The notes under the pieces are model-generated. The model did no database searches. It saw nothing but the letters and a program-made list of their open reading frames with translations, and was not told where the DNA came from. Positions 53,782 through 63,992 of a DNA stretch of 64,000 nt are shown one piece after another; position 1 is the first letter of the stretch; each line of letters starts with the position of its first letter. The stretch comes from Botryosphaeria dothidea. Taxonomy: Eukaryota > Ascomycota > Dothideomycetes > Botryosphaeriales > Botryosphaeriaceae. The DNA is taken from positions 5,208,001 to 5,272,000 of the forward strand of contig WWBZ02000001.1 in the NCBI GenBank assembly GCA_011503125.2, read 5' to 3'. A program made the translations under genes and the position numbers.

Positions 53782-54936
53782 TCTAAAAGCGTGAGAGAGT
53801 GGAGTGTTTGTGGTAGAGCTTCACTAGACAACGAGGTAATAGGAACCGGCGCGCTGATTCTGTTGAAGGATGCAAGAAGATGTTGGTCTTATTTATATAT
53901 GCGGTGACTCTCAAACAGGTGAGATCAGTCATTTTCGGATATATGAGGTTTCCACCGCGACGGGCAATAATCCGAGCACTCCGAGGGTCGATTGGACCGA
54001 CGTGCAGCTCTGCAACGCGCACGATTCATAAATGTGGCGTGGTAGACCGCCTCAGACAGCGATCTGGACCGTAAATTCGTCACTCAACCCAAATAAAGAC
54101 ACAAAGTCCGGAGTATTTCACTCAATCATATGGAACTGATGGGCACGAAGTCGAAGAGAAAGCACTTACATGCGGCATCGAAGATACAGTCCAAATTAAC
54201 GCAATTGAGGCTGAAGCTAAACTCTTGAAGCTTGCTTCCTCATCTCTCTCTCTACCCTGGTGTCCATGATTAGAAACTCTCGTGAAAAACCGCTTGCTGG
54301 TGCATACGCTTTTCTAACGGAGAATGGATCAGCACCGAAAGGAATGCTCCACGGAAACTCCGTACTGGGGTTGATTAGAAGATGAACAGTACCGCTTCAT
54401 GCATGACCACGTAGGCCACCAGCCTTCTCATGGATCTCCCTAGGATGATCACTGATATTTCGGTATTGCTTCTGGGCCGGTACTTCTTCACACGTCACTT
54501 CAACCATACCCTCAGGCGGCCTTAGCACTCGAAAATTTAAGACGGCAGCTAACCCGAGCAGTTAGATTTATCCGTGCTCTAGACCCCATGGGCCGAAGAG
54601 AAACCGCCGAAAAGAAGGGGCTGCCGCGGTGGGGGCACGAACGGGGCACGTTCACCGCACTTTGTAGGCGAATGTCTTACACGGTGGAGCCAGCTAGTAA
54701 ACAAGGTCAGCATGCAGGGTGAACGTGGAGTCGGTTTGGATATTGGCTATTTTATCCGCTTTCAGTAGCTTCGTGACCGGAGTATCTTCCGTAGGCATCA
54801 AGATATAATGAATAAGTAATGGCCAAGAAAGTTCTAGTTGAAGCAAGATACACGGCACCTACGTGTTCAGGATACTCTTAGAAGTCCCCGAAATTTGCCT
54901 TCCGGCTATTCGTTCTCTCACTTCGCCAGCCCCACC
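53782..54936. other. 1.1-kb gene-free stretch
   Basis: No frame with coding character on either strand; no repeat recognised. It includes upstream regions of the two divergent neighbours. Confidence 0.4.
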
Positions 54937-56739
54937 ATGTCTACGGCAGAGCATCCCTCAGGACAATGGTCATGTGTCTCACCATGGGAGAACACACTCA
55001 TCAGCTGGAAATACGACCAGTATGACGTTGAGGTTGTTTTCAGGCACGGCGTCCAGGAGTTCTGCGTTGAATCATGCGTTTGGTATCACCCTTTCCTCCG
55101 ACATGCACTGGATACTGAGGACGAAATGATGGTAAAGGCACTAAAGGGTGTCGTTTTTCACCAGATTTTGCGAGATCTGGATCCAGAACTCTCGAGATTG
55201 CAAAAACCTGGCCAGATTTCCCAGCGCTTGTCATGGTTCTTCAACCATTTGGTCGATCCGAAAAACATTGCCAATTGGCGCGCGTTCCCTGACGACAACC
55301 TCATTAGGGATATACCCTACGACAATCCATCCATGCTACCTTTGTACAACTGGAACCACTTTCGGGTCTTAGAGGCCTTCAGAGATGGTTTAAAGGTGCA
55401 AGCTGAGGCTGGAACTATCGCCGAGACACTCACCAGGGGCGAAGTGTACGGGTGTATTCTTTTCAAGGACAAGCAATTGGCAGCGGATGGTGCCTATCAT
55501 TCGTACTTAGAAGCACTGGTTCGTTTGACGAAAGATGCAGAGAAGGGCAAATTTGATGAGCCTGATTCTGGCTATTATTTCGTTGTCCCACGACTTCGAG
55601 CATTCCTTCGCACCGATGATTACAGCACATCAGCTATGGGATTCCTATTCTCCTGGATAAACTCATGGACTAAAGCTCCGTGCTTAAGCCAGCTTTCTCC
55701 CAACGATATTCGGAACGGAGAGTCCGCGAACATTTACAGGTCCTGTTACCGCCTTTTTAGGGCTTTTGAACGCTTGGGTTATGCTGTCGTTGCAGAAGGC
55801 CGTGCTGAAGATGTCCTCGACATGGTTGGACTTACGCCCACGGGCCAAGCGTTTATCAGACTGCCAGACCTCGGAACGTTTGTGAAGACATTGGAACCCG
55901 CAGATAGTGGTCTTCGAGAACCCTCGTTTTCGTTCTTCAGAGGAAGAAACGACGATGCTGTTGCACTTGAGAGGATTTTGTCTTTCCTGGGTTCGGGCGG
56001 ATCCCACCAAAGTCCTCTCTCGCCCTTCTCCGTGGACAAAGGTCTAAGAAGCTTACGCCCGCAGCCACAAAATCATCTCGAAAAACTGCCACAAGAACTC
56101 CTCGATAGAATTCTGGATCTCCTACTGCTGAGACCGAGTGTCTATTGTACTAAACAAGGGTTCTACGCCTCGCCTCCACTTGAAACGGCTCTCTTTGAGA
56201 CTTCTAAGCGTATTCGACACTCTGCGCTACTCCGCTTCGTTAGGAATTCTTTTGTGGTCCAGCATAGCTGTCTCCAAGAATTCCTTGATCGCTGTGTTGG
56301 CATCAATAATCCGGCGGAGCTCACGCGGAGCAATACCGATTACTGGGCTTCAGTTCAGCATATCACTCTTCTTGTGACGATCGATGCGAGTTATGAATGG
56401 GATCTTGCAGATGAAGTCGATTCGTGGGAGGAAAGTGGACGTGCTCTATGTGAGCTTTTGAGAAAGAAAAAGGGGGATAAGGCGGACCAACAGACGAAGG
56501 TAACACTCGCTTTTCTTGACACCCCCGAGAGTTACCCGGAGGGATACCTGCGTCCATTCTTCCGCACGTGTCGGCATTTCAAACAATTTGCTTCTATTGA
56601 GATTCAACTATGTGGTTCCGAGGACTACGAGTATGGAGATGGGCGGCGCCTTGAGAAAGCGTATGAGTTTTTGGAGGAGGAAAGCAGAGAAAGGGCCGAG
56701 GGCGCAGATGCGGAAAGCGGCCAAGAGCGAGATGCTTGA
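54937..56739 (+). CDS. Large single-exon protein with F-box-like segment (600 aa)
   Basis: The start is ATG 54937 in good context (CCCACCATGTC); the frame is open further upstream but without ATG. The N-terminal part opens like a BTB-type fold (YDVEVVFRHGVQEFCVESCV, WYHPFLRHAL). A long helical middle follows (YRSCYRLFRAFERLGYAVVA). At about residues 400-420 an F-box/2EXR-like segment (LEKLPQELLDRILDLLLLRP) precedes LFETSKRIRHSALLRFVRNS. The tail is acidic and charged (EEESRERAEGADAESGQE). A BTB-plus-F-box-like layout could mean recruitment to a ubiquitin ligase; this is inference from short motifs. It resembles the 13202 gene in its F-box-like C-terminus. Confidence 0.6.
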   Translation: MSTAEHPSGQWSCVSPWENTLISWKYDQYDVEVVFRHGVQEFCVESCVWYHPFLRHALDTEDEMMVKALKGVVFHQILRDLDPELSRLQKPGQISQRLSWFFNHLVDPKNIANWRAFPDDNLIRDIPYDNPSMLPLYNWNHFRVLEAFRDGLKVQAEAGTIAETLTRGEVYGCILFKDKQLAADGAYHSYLEALVRLTKDAEKGKFDEPDSGYYFVVPRLRAFLRTDDYSTSAMGFLFSWINSWTKAPCLSQLSPNDIRNGESANIYRSCYRLFRAFERLGYAVVAEGRAEDVLDMVGLTPTGQAFIRLPDLGTFVKTLEPADSGLREPSFSFFRGRNDDAVALERILSFLGSGGSHQSPLSPFSVDKGLRSLRPQPQNHLEKLPQELLDRILDLLLLRPSVYCTKQGFYASPPLETALFETSKRIRHSALLRFVRNSFVVQHSCLQEFLDRCVGINNPAELTRSNTDYWASVQHITLLVTIDASYEWDLADEVDSWEESGRALCELLRKKKGDKADQQTKVTLAFLDTPESYPEGYLRPFFRTCRHFKQFASIEIQLCGSEDYEYGDGRRLEKAYEFLEEESRERAEGADAESGQERDA

Positions 56740-57139
56740 AGGATTACAATAGTGTGCAGTAGAGTGTAAATTGATGTCTCAATAGGTGCACAACCCATAT
56801 TTTGGTTAGTGAGTGTACTTGTGACAATAGCAGGCTTTCCACGTTCTAGAGAGACTTGCCTACTCCAGGCGGTTGGGCAGTGATGGTAGATCCTCTATGC
56901 CAACGTCAACACGTCGCCTGTGGAGAGGTTTCAGAATCGTATGACTACTGCGCTGATTGAAAATCGAGGCCTTTGCGGTATTGTGGTGATATGGCAAGTC
57001 AGAACGACTTGGCATAGGATGGCGGTCGAACGGTGTCGGTGATCGCTGTGGGCGCGCATGGACCACGTCTAAACCCCACTAGCCCGCCTTCTTCTTCTTA
57101 CCCTTCTCATTCTTCTCACACGACCCGAGCTCGGCCATC
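56740..57139. other. Gene-free spacer
   Basis: No gene recognised. Confidence 0.35.
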
Positions 57140-57767
57140 ATGATTAACACAAAAGTCACCACAAAATGGAAGGCATCCGATATTCAGGCCCTTCTCAATT
57201 ACAATAGCACACAGTGGAAGAAATTCAATGTACGGGTTACTATCCTGTTTTTAAGTTTTTTCTATTAACTTTTCTTCAGGGGTTCACCAGCGACGAAGGA
57301 GAGAAAGTCCTACGCTTCGACGACAAGTATTGGGCAGGAGAGGTAAAGAAACCGATCTACAACTGGCTGGATGTTCCGTCTCGCATCAATGACAGGCTTC
57401 TCGACGTGGTAAACGCCTGCCTCCGGAGTGAAGGGATGGCCGAGATCGACAATGATATTTTGTACTGGCGAATCGTACAAGTTGTTAGGTCTGAATGTAC
57501 GTCCAAATTCAAGGTCAACCCTGCAATTATGGCTAATATTTCGAAGTGAGGAAAGTCAAAGCGTCACTGTCTAAGGGAGCCCGCGCCGTTCTGGTGCCGC
57601 CCACGTCGAGTCCTTCAACTGCTCCCGAGTCGCTGATGCCGCCAACCGCCGGTGAGGCGTCAAATGCCCCCCTGCCCAGTACTAGCAGTGCGAATTTCGA
57701 TCCTGTACAGGATGCGTCGGAGCAGAATCGGCGTCTTTTGAGCCGAGAAGGGAATGTGGATAGATGA
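57140..57767 (+). CDS. Hypothetical protein (175 aa), three exons
   Basis: Exons are 57140-57229, 57280-57496 and 57547-57767; both introns are 50 bp (GTACGG...CTTCAG; GTACGT...GGCTAATAT...CGAAG). The start is ATG 57140 (MINTKVTTKWKASDIQALLN). Residues 1-105 form a compact helical domain (YNSTQWKKFNGFTSDEGEKV, YWAGEVKKPIYNWLDVPSRI, NDRLLDVVNACLRSEGMAEI). The C-terminal third is Ser/Pro-rich and disordered. No recognised family. Confidence 0.6.
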
Positions 57768-59482
57768 TCTAGGTCAGATGACGTGAATAGCCGTGTCTGA
57801 ACCGATGTCGTGTTACATGAACAGCAGCTAGCCCAGAGGTGTTGCGATAGCTATCGAATCATTACATCCGAATAGAATTTGATGTGATACTTGCCCCATA
57901 TTTCACCATGGTCTGGAGGCGAAACAGGGTGGGTACTGGACTATTCTGCCTCAGATGACTCATTATCATGGTGACTCTAATTACGATAGACACTGAATAC
58001 TTGTCCGATGTGCTGGCATCGGTGCCACCCGCGAGAGGTGGGGCTAGAAAAAAAAGGGACGAACTCCTCTCTCGCATATACACTTCGAGCAGCTGGTGAT
58101 TTGAGCAGGTTCTCCATTATTCTCTATCGGTGAGACGGTCTGGACAGGCCGAATGCAAGAAAGAAATGATTGAGTGGAGGCACTTGAGAATACGAGTATG
58201 GCCGATGCATGCGCGCATGATTCTTTAGGATGTACAACCAATAGGCCGTCTGTTGCGAAGCAAATCATCTCAAGCGGTATGTGATTGACACCCTGGTCAA
58301 TCATAGGCGAATCGCGGGTCAGCTGCACCGGAATGGCTGGAAATACTGGAATGGTGTGAAACGGTGATTTAGTGGAGATGTCCGGGAAGACTGCTCCGAA
58401 CGCGAGTCGTGCATAGTTAACAGGATGCTGTTGGTGGAGTGTCAGTGTGGGTCTGGATAAACGAAAAACGCGTCGCAGAGAGCGGTGTAACAACAACAAT
58501 AATAATGGCCCGGTCGACTCTAACCGAGAGAACTGCCGGAAGTGCCGGAACTGCTAGAACTGCTGAAACGGAGGAGAAGGTCGATTCGGCGGAATGTACA
58601 GAAATGACGAGAGTGCGGACGCAGGGGCCAACTTGTCATGCGCTGTTACCTGTGCATTATTAGTTATTACCAAAACAGACAGGCCTGGCTTTCCCTCTTG
58701 GGCACGGTCCTTAGGATCCCTGGGCGGGAAAGCTGGACTCAGAGGGCACATTAAGCGAGCTAATAATACAGCCTGTGGAGCCCGTCAAAGCGTCTAGCGT
58801 AACCGCGGAACCTGTCGTACGATGCCGCTTCCCGCCACCTCAATTTTGATTTTCGGGCGCATTATTCGCGTCTCGGTCGCGTTCAAATACGCATGGCACC
58901 GCTCGCTTGCTCACCATATCTCTTGCTTCCTCAGCCTTTCCTTTCCATCCGCCGAGTGTCATTCTTCGTCTGCTTCGCCAACGCACATATCTTCCAATCC
59001 TACTTGCAAGCACTGTACGTATTTTGTTTGTTTCTCTTCGATTTCCGCTTTCTAAATTCTTCGGCCTGGATGAGTTAACGCTCAAAATTATCGGGTTCCA
59101 GACAAGTCGGCCTTTTCATCCACACCATTTCCCACCTCGTGCGACTCAGTTCTGGAGATCGGCCGACGGCCTGTCGACCTACAACGGTCCGCGGGCCTCG
59201 CCAAGTCCCTGACTCGTGGTACAAGGTAGATTCGGTGTGTGTCCTGCAGTGCCCTCACCTATGGTGGGTGGCGTTGTCGACCGGATGATTTGGCGCCAGA
59301 CGTTGTGTAGTAATCTGAGTCAAGGCTGCTCGCGAGTAAAATGCTTGCTAAAGCCTGGGTGGGCGGGATTCCTACCGCGAATGCGTGTAGGGGCTTTTAT
59401 TTCTTCTGTCTTTTTCTTTCCTTGAATAGATACACAATATCTACTGTATTGAATTCAATTAATTTTCTGTTTACATGATTAG
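57768..59482. other. 1.7-kb stretch without a confident gene
   Basis: A minus-strand frame at 58044-58499 (NYARLAFGAVFPDISTKSPF, then HIPLEMICFATDGLLVVHP) has some coding look but no ATG and no intron pattern, so it is not called. An AAC/AAT microsatellite lies at about 58488-58505. The region may include a long 5' untranslated region of the 59483 gene, since a TTAG acceptor-like site sits directly before its ATG. Confidence 0.3.
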
Positions 59483-61375
59483 ATGGAGAGCCACTTTTCC
59501 AGCCATGAATCTTCCGATCCACTGCCCAAGCAACATCGTGCCTTGACAACACGTCCGGAAATGCAGTTTGTCATGTTCAGCCGGTTCTTCCTGGCGTGGC
59601 GCGAAGCCACGACAGGCCACCAGCAGTTCCTGGGTGACCTGTCGGCCGACCGCCATAGCAAGCCAATTTTTTTGACTCTCAGTCTGAGCGGCGAAGGGTG
59701 CACTTTATTGGTCTATCTCCACGTTCCAATCAAAGTCAATGCTACGTCCAAGGGATTGAGGAACTTCTACGTGGTCATGTCCGCCGAGTCCTTCCAGACG
59801 GAGGTTGGCTCCACGTCTCCGGCTGTATCTCGTTTCGTCTACGACGCCGGAGAACCCGTGGAGTTAGCCAAGGCCGGGGTGCAAACTGGTGCGGATCTTC
59901 TTCGGGCCCGTTTTGTGCTGAAGGAACCAAGCCCTGTTGTTATGCCTGTCCCAGAGGTAGTGAAGGACGTCAACGAACGGTCTCGAGGATTGCTACTAAG
60001 CCTCAAATCTCTATCCCGAGCTACGAGCTTTGACTTGTACATTCAGGACCGAGACATCATCAGCGAATCGATGAACGTTTTCCTCGAAATGCTCTGCACA
60101 GGCACGATGCGAAGCCCCGAAATCGACTGGAAGAGCACATTCAACGGACGCTGCTGGGGAACAAACAGCTGGGAATCGTATGGAGTCGGCGACGAGGAAC
60201 CCATGCCAAGATCTTGGAACCCGTTGGTTGAGGACTTACCGCCATCCTATGACAGGGTCGTACAGACCTCTACATCTCGAGCCCCTCCGATAATATTCGC
60301 AGAGCCTGGTACGCATCCAGATTTCTCAAAAGGTCCGGCGCAACATCCAGGCCCGGATTATTGCCCCGACACCGAGTCCGCGTCTTCGACGATTGACTTG
60401 GAGACTGATACCGAACCTGCTGATGTTGGAGCACTCGATGGAGCGCACAGACCCGCTGATGGGAAAGATTTTCATCAAAAGGTTCGCGATGGACAACACA
60501 TATCTCAGCAAATGACAAAGGAACAGCATCCCACGCAAGAGGAGGAGAAAGAGCGACGTGGAACTAGGGCCGACCTCGAATTGAATGGAAATCACCAGGA
60601 GGAAAGCGGGAAGCGTAAGGCTGGAGAAGCCCTTTCCGACGCCGAAACAATTATTATGGAACCCAGGGTTCGCAAGTGGAAGCGTAAGACTGATCGCAAG
60701 CGAGTCCCGCACCGTGATGCGGAAACACTAGAACGGAAATTCGACAGCGAAATCGACCACGTTATGGAGCATCTAGATCTTCCCCTTCCGCCTCAATCCG
60801 TATTCAAAGGAGGTCCTAACAGGAAATTACTTGATAAGGTTCAGTGGCCTCTGTTTCAAGATGCTGCTCTTTGGCTTAGTGCGGCATGGACCAGGAACCC
60901 CTCTGCTCTTAAGGATTACTGGCTGGAGTGCAACTTGCTCTCGCAGGCGATTCGATTGCGAGACCGATTCGAGTTTCGCAATATCAGACTTAAGTGTATG
61001 TATATGTTCGCTTACGAGCTGCGGAAGAGTGAGGATAAAGGCCTCTCTGTGTGCGCACTTCGAGACCGACCGCAGTGGATGGCCGAGTTTATCTTCCGCC
61101 GGCTGGGCCCAGGCCACGATACCCTCATCATGGATGATCTGTGCGCACTGTATCACTCGTCGTGTCATTGGATTCAAGTTGGAGGCGATGAGGGCCCCCA
61201 AAGCCCTGGCAATGAGAGGGAGTACGCTCGTCGTGAGCAGGCATTTCACCTGCAGATGGCGGCATGTATCTTTCTCGCGCTCATCTTGGACAACCGCAGG
61301 TGGCCGATGGACGACCAGCAGGCGTGGCAGAAAGCGACGCCCTCGGGCGCTCGAAACCGGGCATCTCAGGGCTAA
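59483..61375 (+). CDS. Large single-exon hypothetical protein with nuclear signal (630 aa)
   Basis: ATG 59483 to TAA 61373-61375. The N-terminal 190 residues look globular and beta-rich (PIFLTLSLSGEGCTLLVYLH, GLRNFYVVMSAESFQTEVGS). A second conserved-looking block follows (SFDLYIQDRDIISESMNVFL, GRCWGTNSWESYG, LPPSYDRVV). The middle is acidic and disordered, then comes a basic patch (RVRKWKRKTDRKRVPHRD) fit for nuclear import, and a helical C-terminal domain (DKVQWPLFQDAALWLSAAWT, AFHLQMAACIFLALILDN). I have seen this layout in fungal genomes only as an uncharacterised multicopy family; no function known. Confidence 0.65.
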   Translation: MESHFSSHESSDPLPKQHRALTTRPEMQFVMFSRFFLAWREATTGHQQFLGDLSADRHSKPIFLTLSLSGEGCTLLVYLHVPIKVNATSKGLRNFYVVMSAESFQTEVGSTSPAVSRFVYDAGEPVELAKAGVQTGADLLRARFVLKEPSPVVMPVPEVVKDVNERSRGLLLSLKSLSRATSFDLYIQDRDIISESMNVFLEMLCTGTMRSPEIDWKSTFNGRCWGTNSWESYGVGDEEPMPRSWNPLVEDLPPSYDRVVQTSTSRAPPIIFAEPGTHPDFSKGPAQHPGPDYCPDTESASSTIDLETDTEPADVGALDGAHRPADGKDFHQKVRDGQHISQQMTKEQHPTQEEEKERRGTRADLELNGNHQEESGKRKAGEALSDAETIIMEPRVRKWKRKTDRKRVPHRDAETLERKFDSEIDHVMEHLDLPLPPQSVFKGGPNRKLLDKVQWPLFQDAALWLSAAWTRNPSALKDYWLECNLLSQAIRLRDRFEFRNIRLKCMYMFAYELRKSEDKGLSVCALRDRPQWMAEFIFRRLGPGHDTLIMDDLCALYHSSCHWIQVGGDEGPQSPGNEREYARREQAFHLQMAACIFLALILDNRRWPMDDQQAWQKATPSGARNRASQG

Positions 61376-61834
61376 TGGTTTTCACCTCTGTCAACGAAGC
61401 AGCCAATCAATGGTGATTTGATGAGATCTTCATTTGTGTATCAATCAATAAGTGCAGAAAACTCCAGTCGTACATTGATAAGCCCTTCCCATATTTCTCT
61501 GCCCAATCTCTTTCCACGAGAGCTTCTCTCATATTGCGCTTGGAACGCACCTAGCGTTGAACAATTTCCCGGCATGGGGGAGTGGTGCATTCGTTGAATA
61601 GCCTCGTCGCCCCCACGAGGGCTGACCAACTCGTCTAAGCGCCCTCGGGCCGCGGCTTCCGCAACGCTAGCACAAGTAAGGCTAGCGGGAATTACACGTC
61701 ATATCCATCGCGGCTGCGCGGTCTTCTCCGCCGGTCTACAATTCTCTTCGTTGGTTGTATTAAGTGTGTTGTCTAAGGCGCCCTCTATCACATCTTCTTC
61801 CTATACGCATTACAGGGACTCTTAACCTCGTGAT
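61376..61834. other. Promoter region of the 61835 gene
   Basis: No gene. A CGCTAGC...GCTAGCG inverted repeat lies at about 61665-61692. Confidence 0.35.
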
Positions 61835-62422
61835 ATGGCGTCAAGCCTAAGGAGGCCTCTGCTTTCGATTGCACGTCCTTCGTTCCGTCGCAACTTGTAT
61901 AGTAAACGCGCTGCATTTACCGCCATCAACGCCCAAGGATCGCCGACTACTGAACAGGTGGATGTTTGGTTGGGTGATCCCCATGAAGCATACGCGATTG
62001 TGCCGAAGCACGTCGGAGACGCTCTGAAGGCAGCTTGTGCTCACGGCAATCCATCTATCACTACCAATCCAGACACGTATCCACTAATTTTCGATCACCG
62101 TACCCGGCATTTCGCCCATAGTAAGAGCTTCGATACCATCCTTAAACCTTTGCTGATGCTCGCTGGAATATAGGCTCGACCCCGTTACCCAGACTTGTCA
62201 TTCCCCAAGATCTCCCAGCCCAGTCGGGCGCCCCGATCAGTCCAGCAACGCTCTTTATTTTCGGTCCAACAGACACGATTACATTAGATGGAACGCCGGA
62301 TTGTAAGCGCACTATTGCGAGAATGGCTTCATAGCTAACTTTTCACAGTTGAATTTGCGCGACAATCAGGAGAGAGCTTCCGTAGATTGGCACGGCCGCT
62401 TGACCAACTCGCCGACAGATGA
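61835..62422 (+). CDS. Hypothetical, possibly mitochondrial protein (162 aa)
   Basis: Exons are 61835-62120, 62174-62302 and 62349-62422; introns are 53 and 46 bp (GTAAGA...AATATAG; GTAAGC...TTCACAG). All phases agree. The N-terminus is rich in Arg/Ser/Leu without acids (MASSLRRPLLSIARPSFRRN), as in mitochondrial presequences. Later blocks are VDVWLGDPHEAYAIVPKHVG, FDHRTRHFAHSSTPLPRLVI and TLFIFGPTDTITLDG. No known domain. It is convergent with the Fic/Doc gene 53 bp away. A partnership, for example as a cognate inhibitor, would be an attractive but unsupported guess. Confidence 0.55.
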
Positions 62423-62475
62423 AATCGACAACAAAATCCCATCACTCCGAAAGGGTGTCGAAATTAACTGCCATA

Positions 62476-62925
62476 CTAGTGCCATTCCGCCTCATTACGA
62501 TATGCTGTAACTTCCGGTCCAGGCTCGGCCAGTGGAGCTACAATACTTTGGTAGAAGCTCGCCAATTCGGTGGATGACCATGCTCCAGTGGCGACCTTAA
62601 CGTGCGCTTGCGCGATGTTGTCGTTATTCGGGTCAGCGCCCATTGGAGTGACTTGGAGCATGAAGCCATTAATTTTGAGGAACATGTCGGCAGCAAGGAG
62701 AGCTACCCTCTTATTCCCGTCTTGGTACGCGTGATTCTTGACGATTCTTTCGGAGAGTATGGCAGCCAATACGATGAGATCTTCCTGTCCGTAATTCTTG
62801 TTGTTGATTGGTGATGAAACAGCAGAGTCTAGGAGCCCGAGTTGAGTTGGCTCAGTGGCAAATAGCCGAGATATGTAAAGTCGTCTGACTTGCCGAGAGG
62901 TGAGGAAATGATATCGTAGGGCCAT
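62476..62925 (-). CDS. Fic/Doc-family protein (149 aa), death-on-curing type
   Basis: Single exon from ATG 62925 (MALRYHFLTSRQVRRLYISR). Residues 65-73 read HAYQDGNKR, the catalytic Fic/Doc signature HxFx(D/N)xNKR with His, Asp/Asn and Arg intact. The flanking helices IVLAAILSERIVKN and VALLAADMFLKINGF fit the short Doc/death-on-curing architecture (about 125-150 aa), not the long eukaryotic FICD type. Such proteins transfer AMP or phosphate to target proteins; in bacteria, Doc is the toxin of Phd-Doc modules. No inhibitory (S/T)xxxE(G/N) helix is evident in the protein. The absence of introns and the bacterial-type layout suggest horizontal origin. The target in a fungus is unknown. Confidence 0.85.
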   Translation of the reverse strand: MALRYHFLTSRQVRRLYISRLFATEPTQLGLLDSAVSSPINNKNYGQEDLIVLAAILSERIVKNHAYQDGNKRVALLAADMFLKINGFMLQVTPMGADPNNDNIAQAHVKVATGAWSSTELASFYQSIVAPLAEPGPEVTAYRNEAEWH

Positions 62926-63359
62926 CTTTGACGCCTTGAAATACTGTTAAGCACATGCAATAAAGCAGGCTCAGCGTTGGCTTTTATTCATCCTCATATC
63001 TAGGCTACACGTCCAGTTGAAGGGCGTGATGCTCGGGAGCAGCTGCTTGATACGCTGTCGTGGTGATGCATGAGTTGGCTACACAATGACGGACATATGC
63101 GCCAGAAGCAAGTTTGAGGTAATTACATTTCTATTGGCTATATACATATGCGAAAGAACAAATTGAGCTCGCCGTACCACCAATCTATTGCAGATCATAG
63201 ACTATCAACCCTTGGTTGATCTGCGTGATGATGACAGTGCAGGTTGCTTATGCGTGATGTACGTCGATCTACCGTCCGTCTCAGCCTCCGTTAGCGTATT
63301 AGCTCCAACCGTCAAGGGCAGCGTCTTCGTAATGCTTCGCTTACTTAAGAGACCGCTAC
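62926..63359. other. Gene-free spacer
   Basis: No gene recognised. Confidence 0.35.
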
Positions 63360-63992
63360 TCAGCACTCGATGTGAGCTTCATTGCGGCTTAAATCACGCA
63401 CTGCTGATGTTTGTGTTGAAGTGGTACCCATCTCGGTGTCCTCGTAATTTTCGTCGTCGCTGCTGTCTTCGCTGGCACTATCCAGCTCTGAAACGGACCA
63501 CTCGGTGAACTGCCCAACATGCGACGTATAAGGGGGAGGATGAGAAGACTGATTGTAGAAGATTGGATAGTAAATCACCTGCGGCTCAGCGAAGCGGCGT
63601 TCAGAGACAGGGTCAATATAGGAAGACGGATATCTGGGCGTTGACTGCCGGGAGAATGCCCAGGAGGGAAGCTTTGCCAGCCGCTCGCCGCACTTTCGCA
63701 AGAATAATTTGCAACGGGAACAGCTCTCTCGGGCAGCATCAGCAACACTAAAATCATTGAGTGGGATAATAATAAGGCACATGTTTGCAAGATGATAGTG
63801 CTTTGCATCCGCTTTCACCAGTCTCCTAGCTAGTCTCCTAGCCCTTATACAGGCAAATAAGGATAAGGCTGGTGTCCAGCAAACATCCCACCGGATTTGC
63901 GCACTCATCAAGGATGCGGACATATGTCTGCTGGGTGGTTCACCGACATTTGCCCGCGAAGTGAGGATGGGCGTAGTGCTGCCGGGCGACAT
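63360..63992 (-). CDS. Hypothetical protein, probably 5' incomplete
   Basis: The frame ends at 63360 and stays open to the right edge. The convincing part is the last ~120 residues: ARESCSRCKLFLRKCGERLA (a C-x2-C-x5-C cluster), RQSTPRYPSSYIDPVSERRF, PQVIYYPIFYNQSSHPPPYT and an acidic tail (SASEDSSDDENYEDTEMGTT). A GATTTTAG acceptor near 63752 suggests that the segment upstream is intron, so the true start is probably in another exon, perhaps beyond the window. No family recognised. Confidence 0.4.
   Translation of the reverse strand: MSPGSTTPILTSRANVGEPPSRHMSASLMSAQIRWDVCWTPALSLFACIRARRLARRLVKADAKHYHLANMCLIIIPLNDFSVADAARESCSRCKLFLRKCGERLAKLPSWAFSRQSTPRYPSSYIDPVSERRFAEPQVIYYPIFYNQSSHPPPYTSHVGQFTEWSVSELDSASEDSSDDENYEDTEMGTTSTQTSAVRDLSRNEAHIEC

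Noticed and set aside
58044..58499. 151-codon minus-strand frame with partly protein-like sequence
   Set aside because: No ATG, no recognisable introns, starts in a microsatellite; left as unresolved rather than called.
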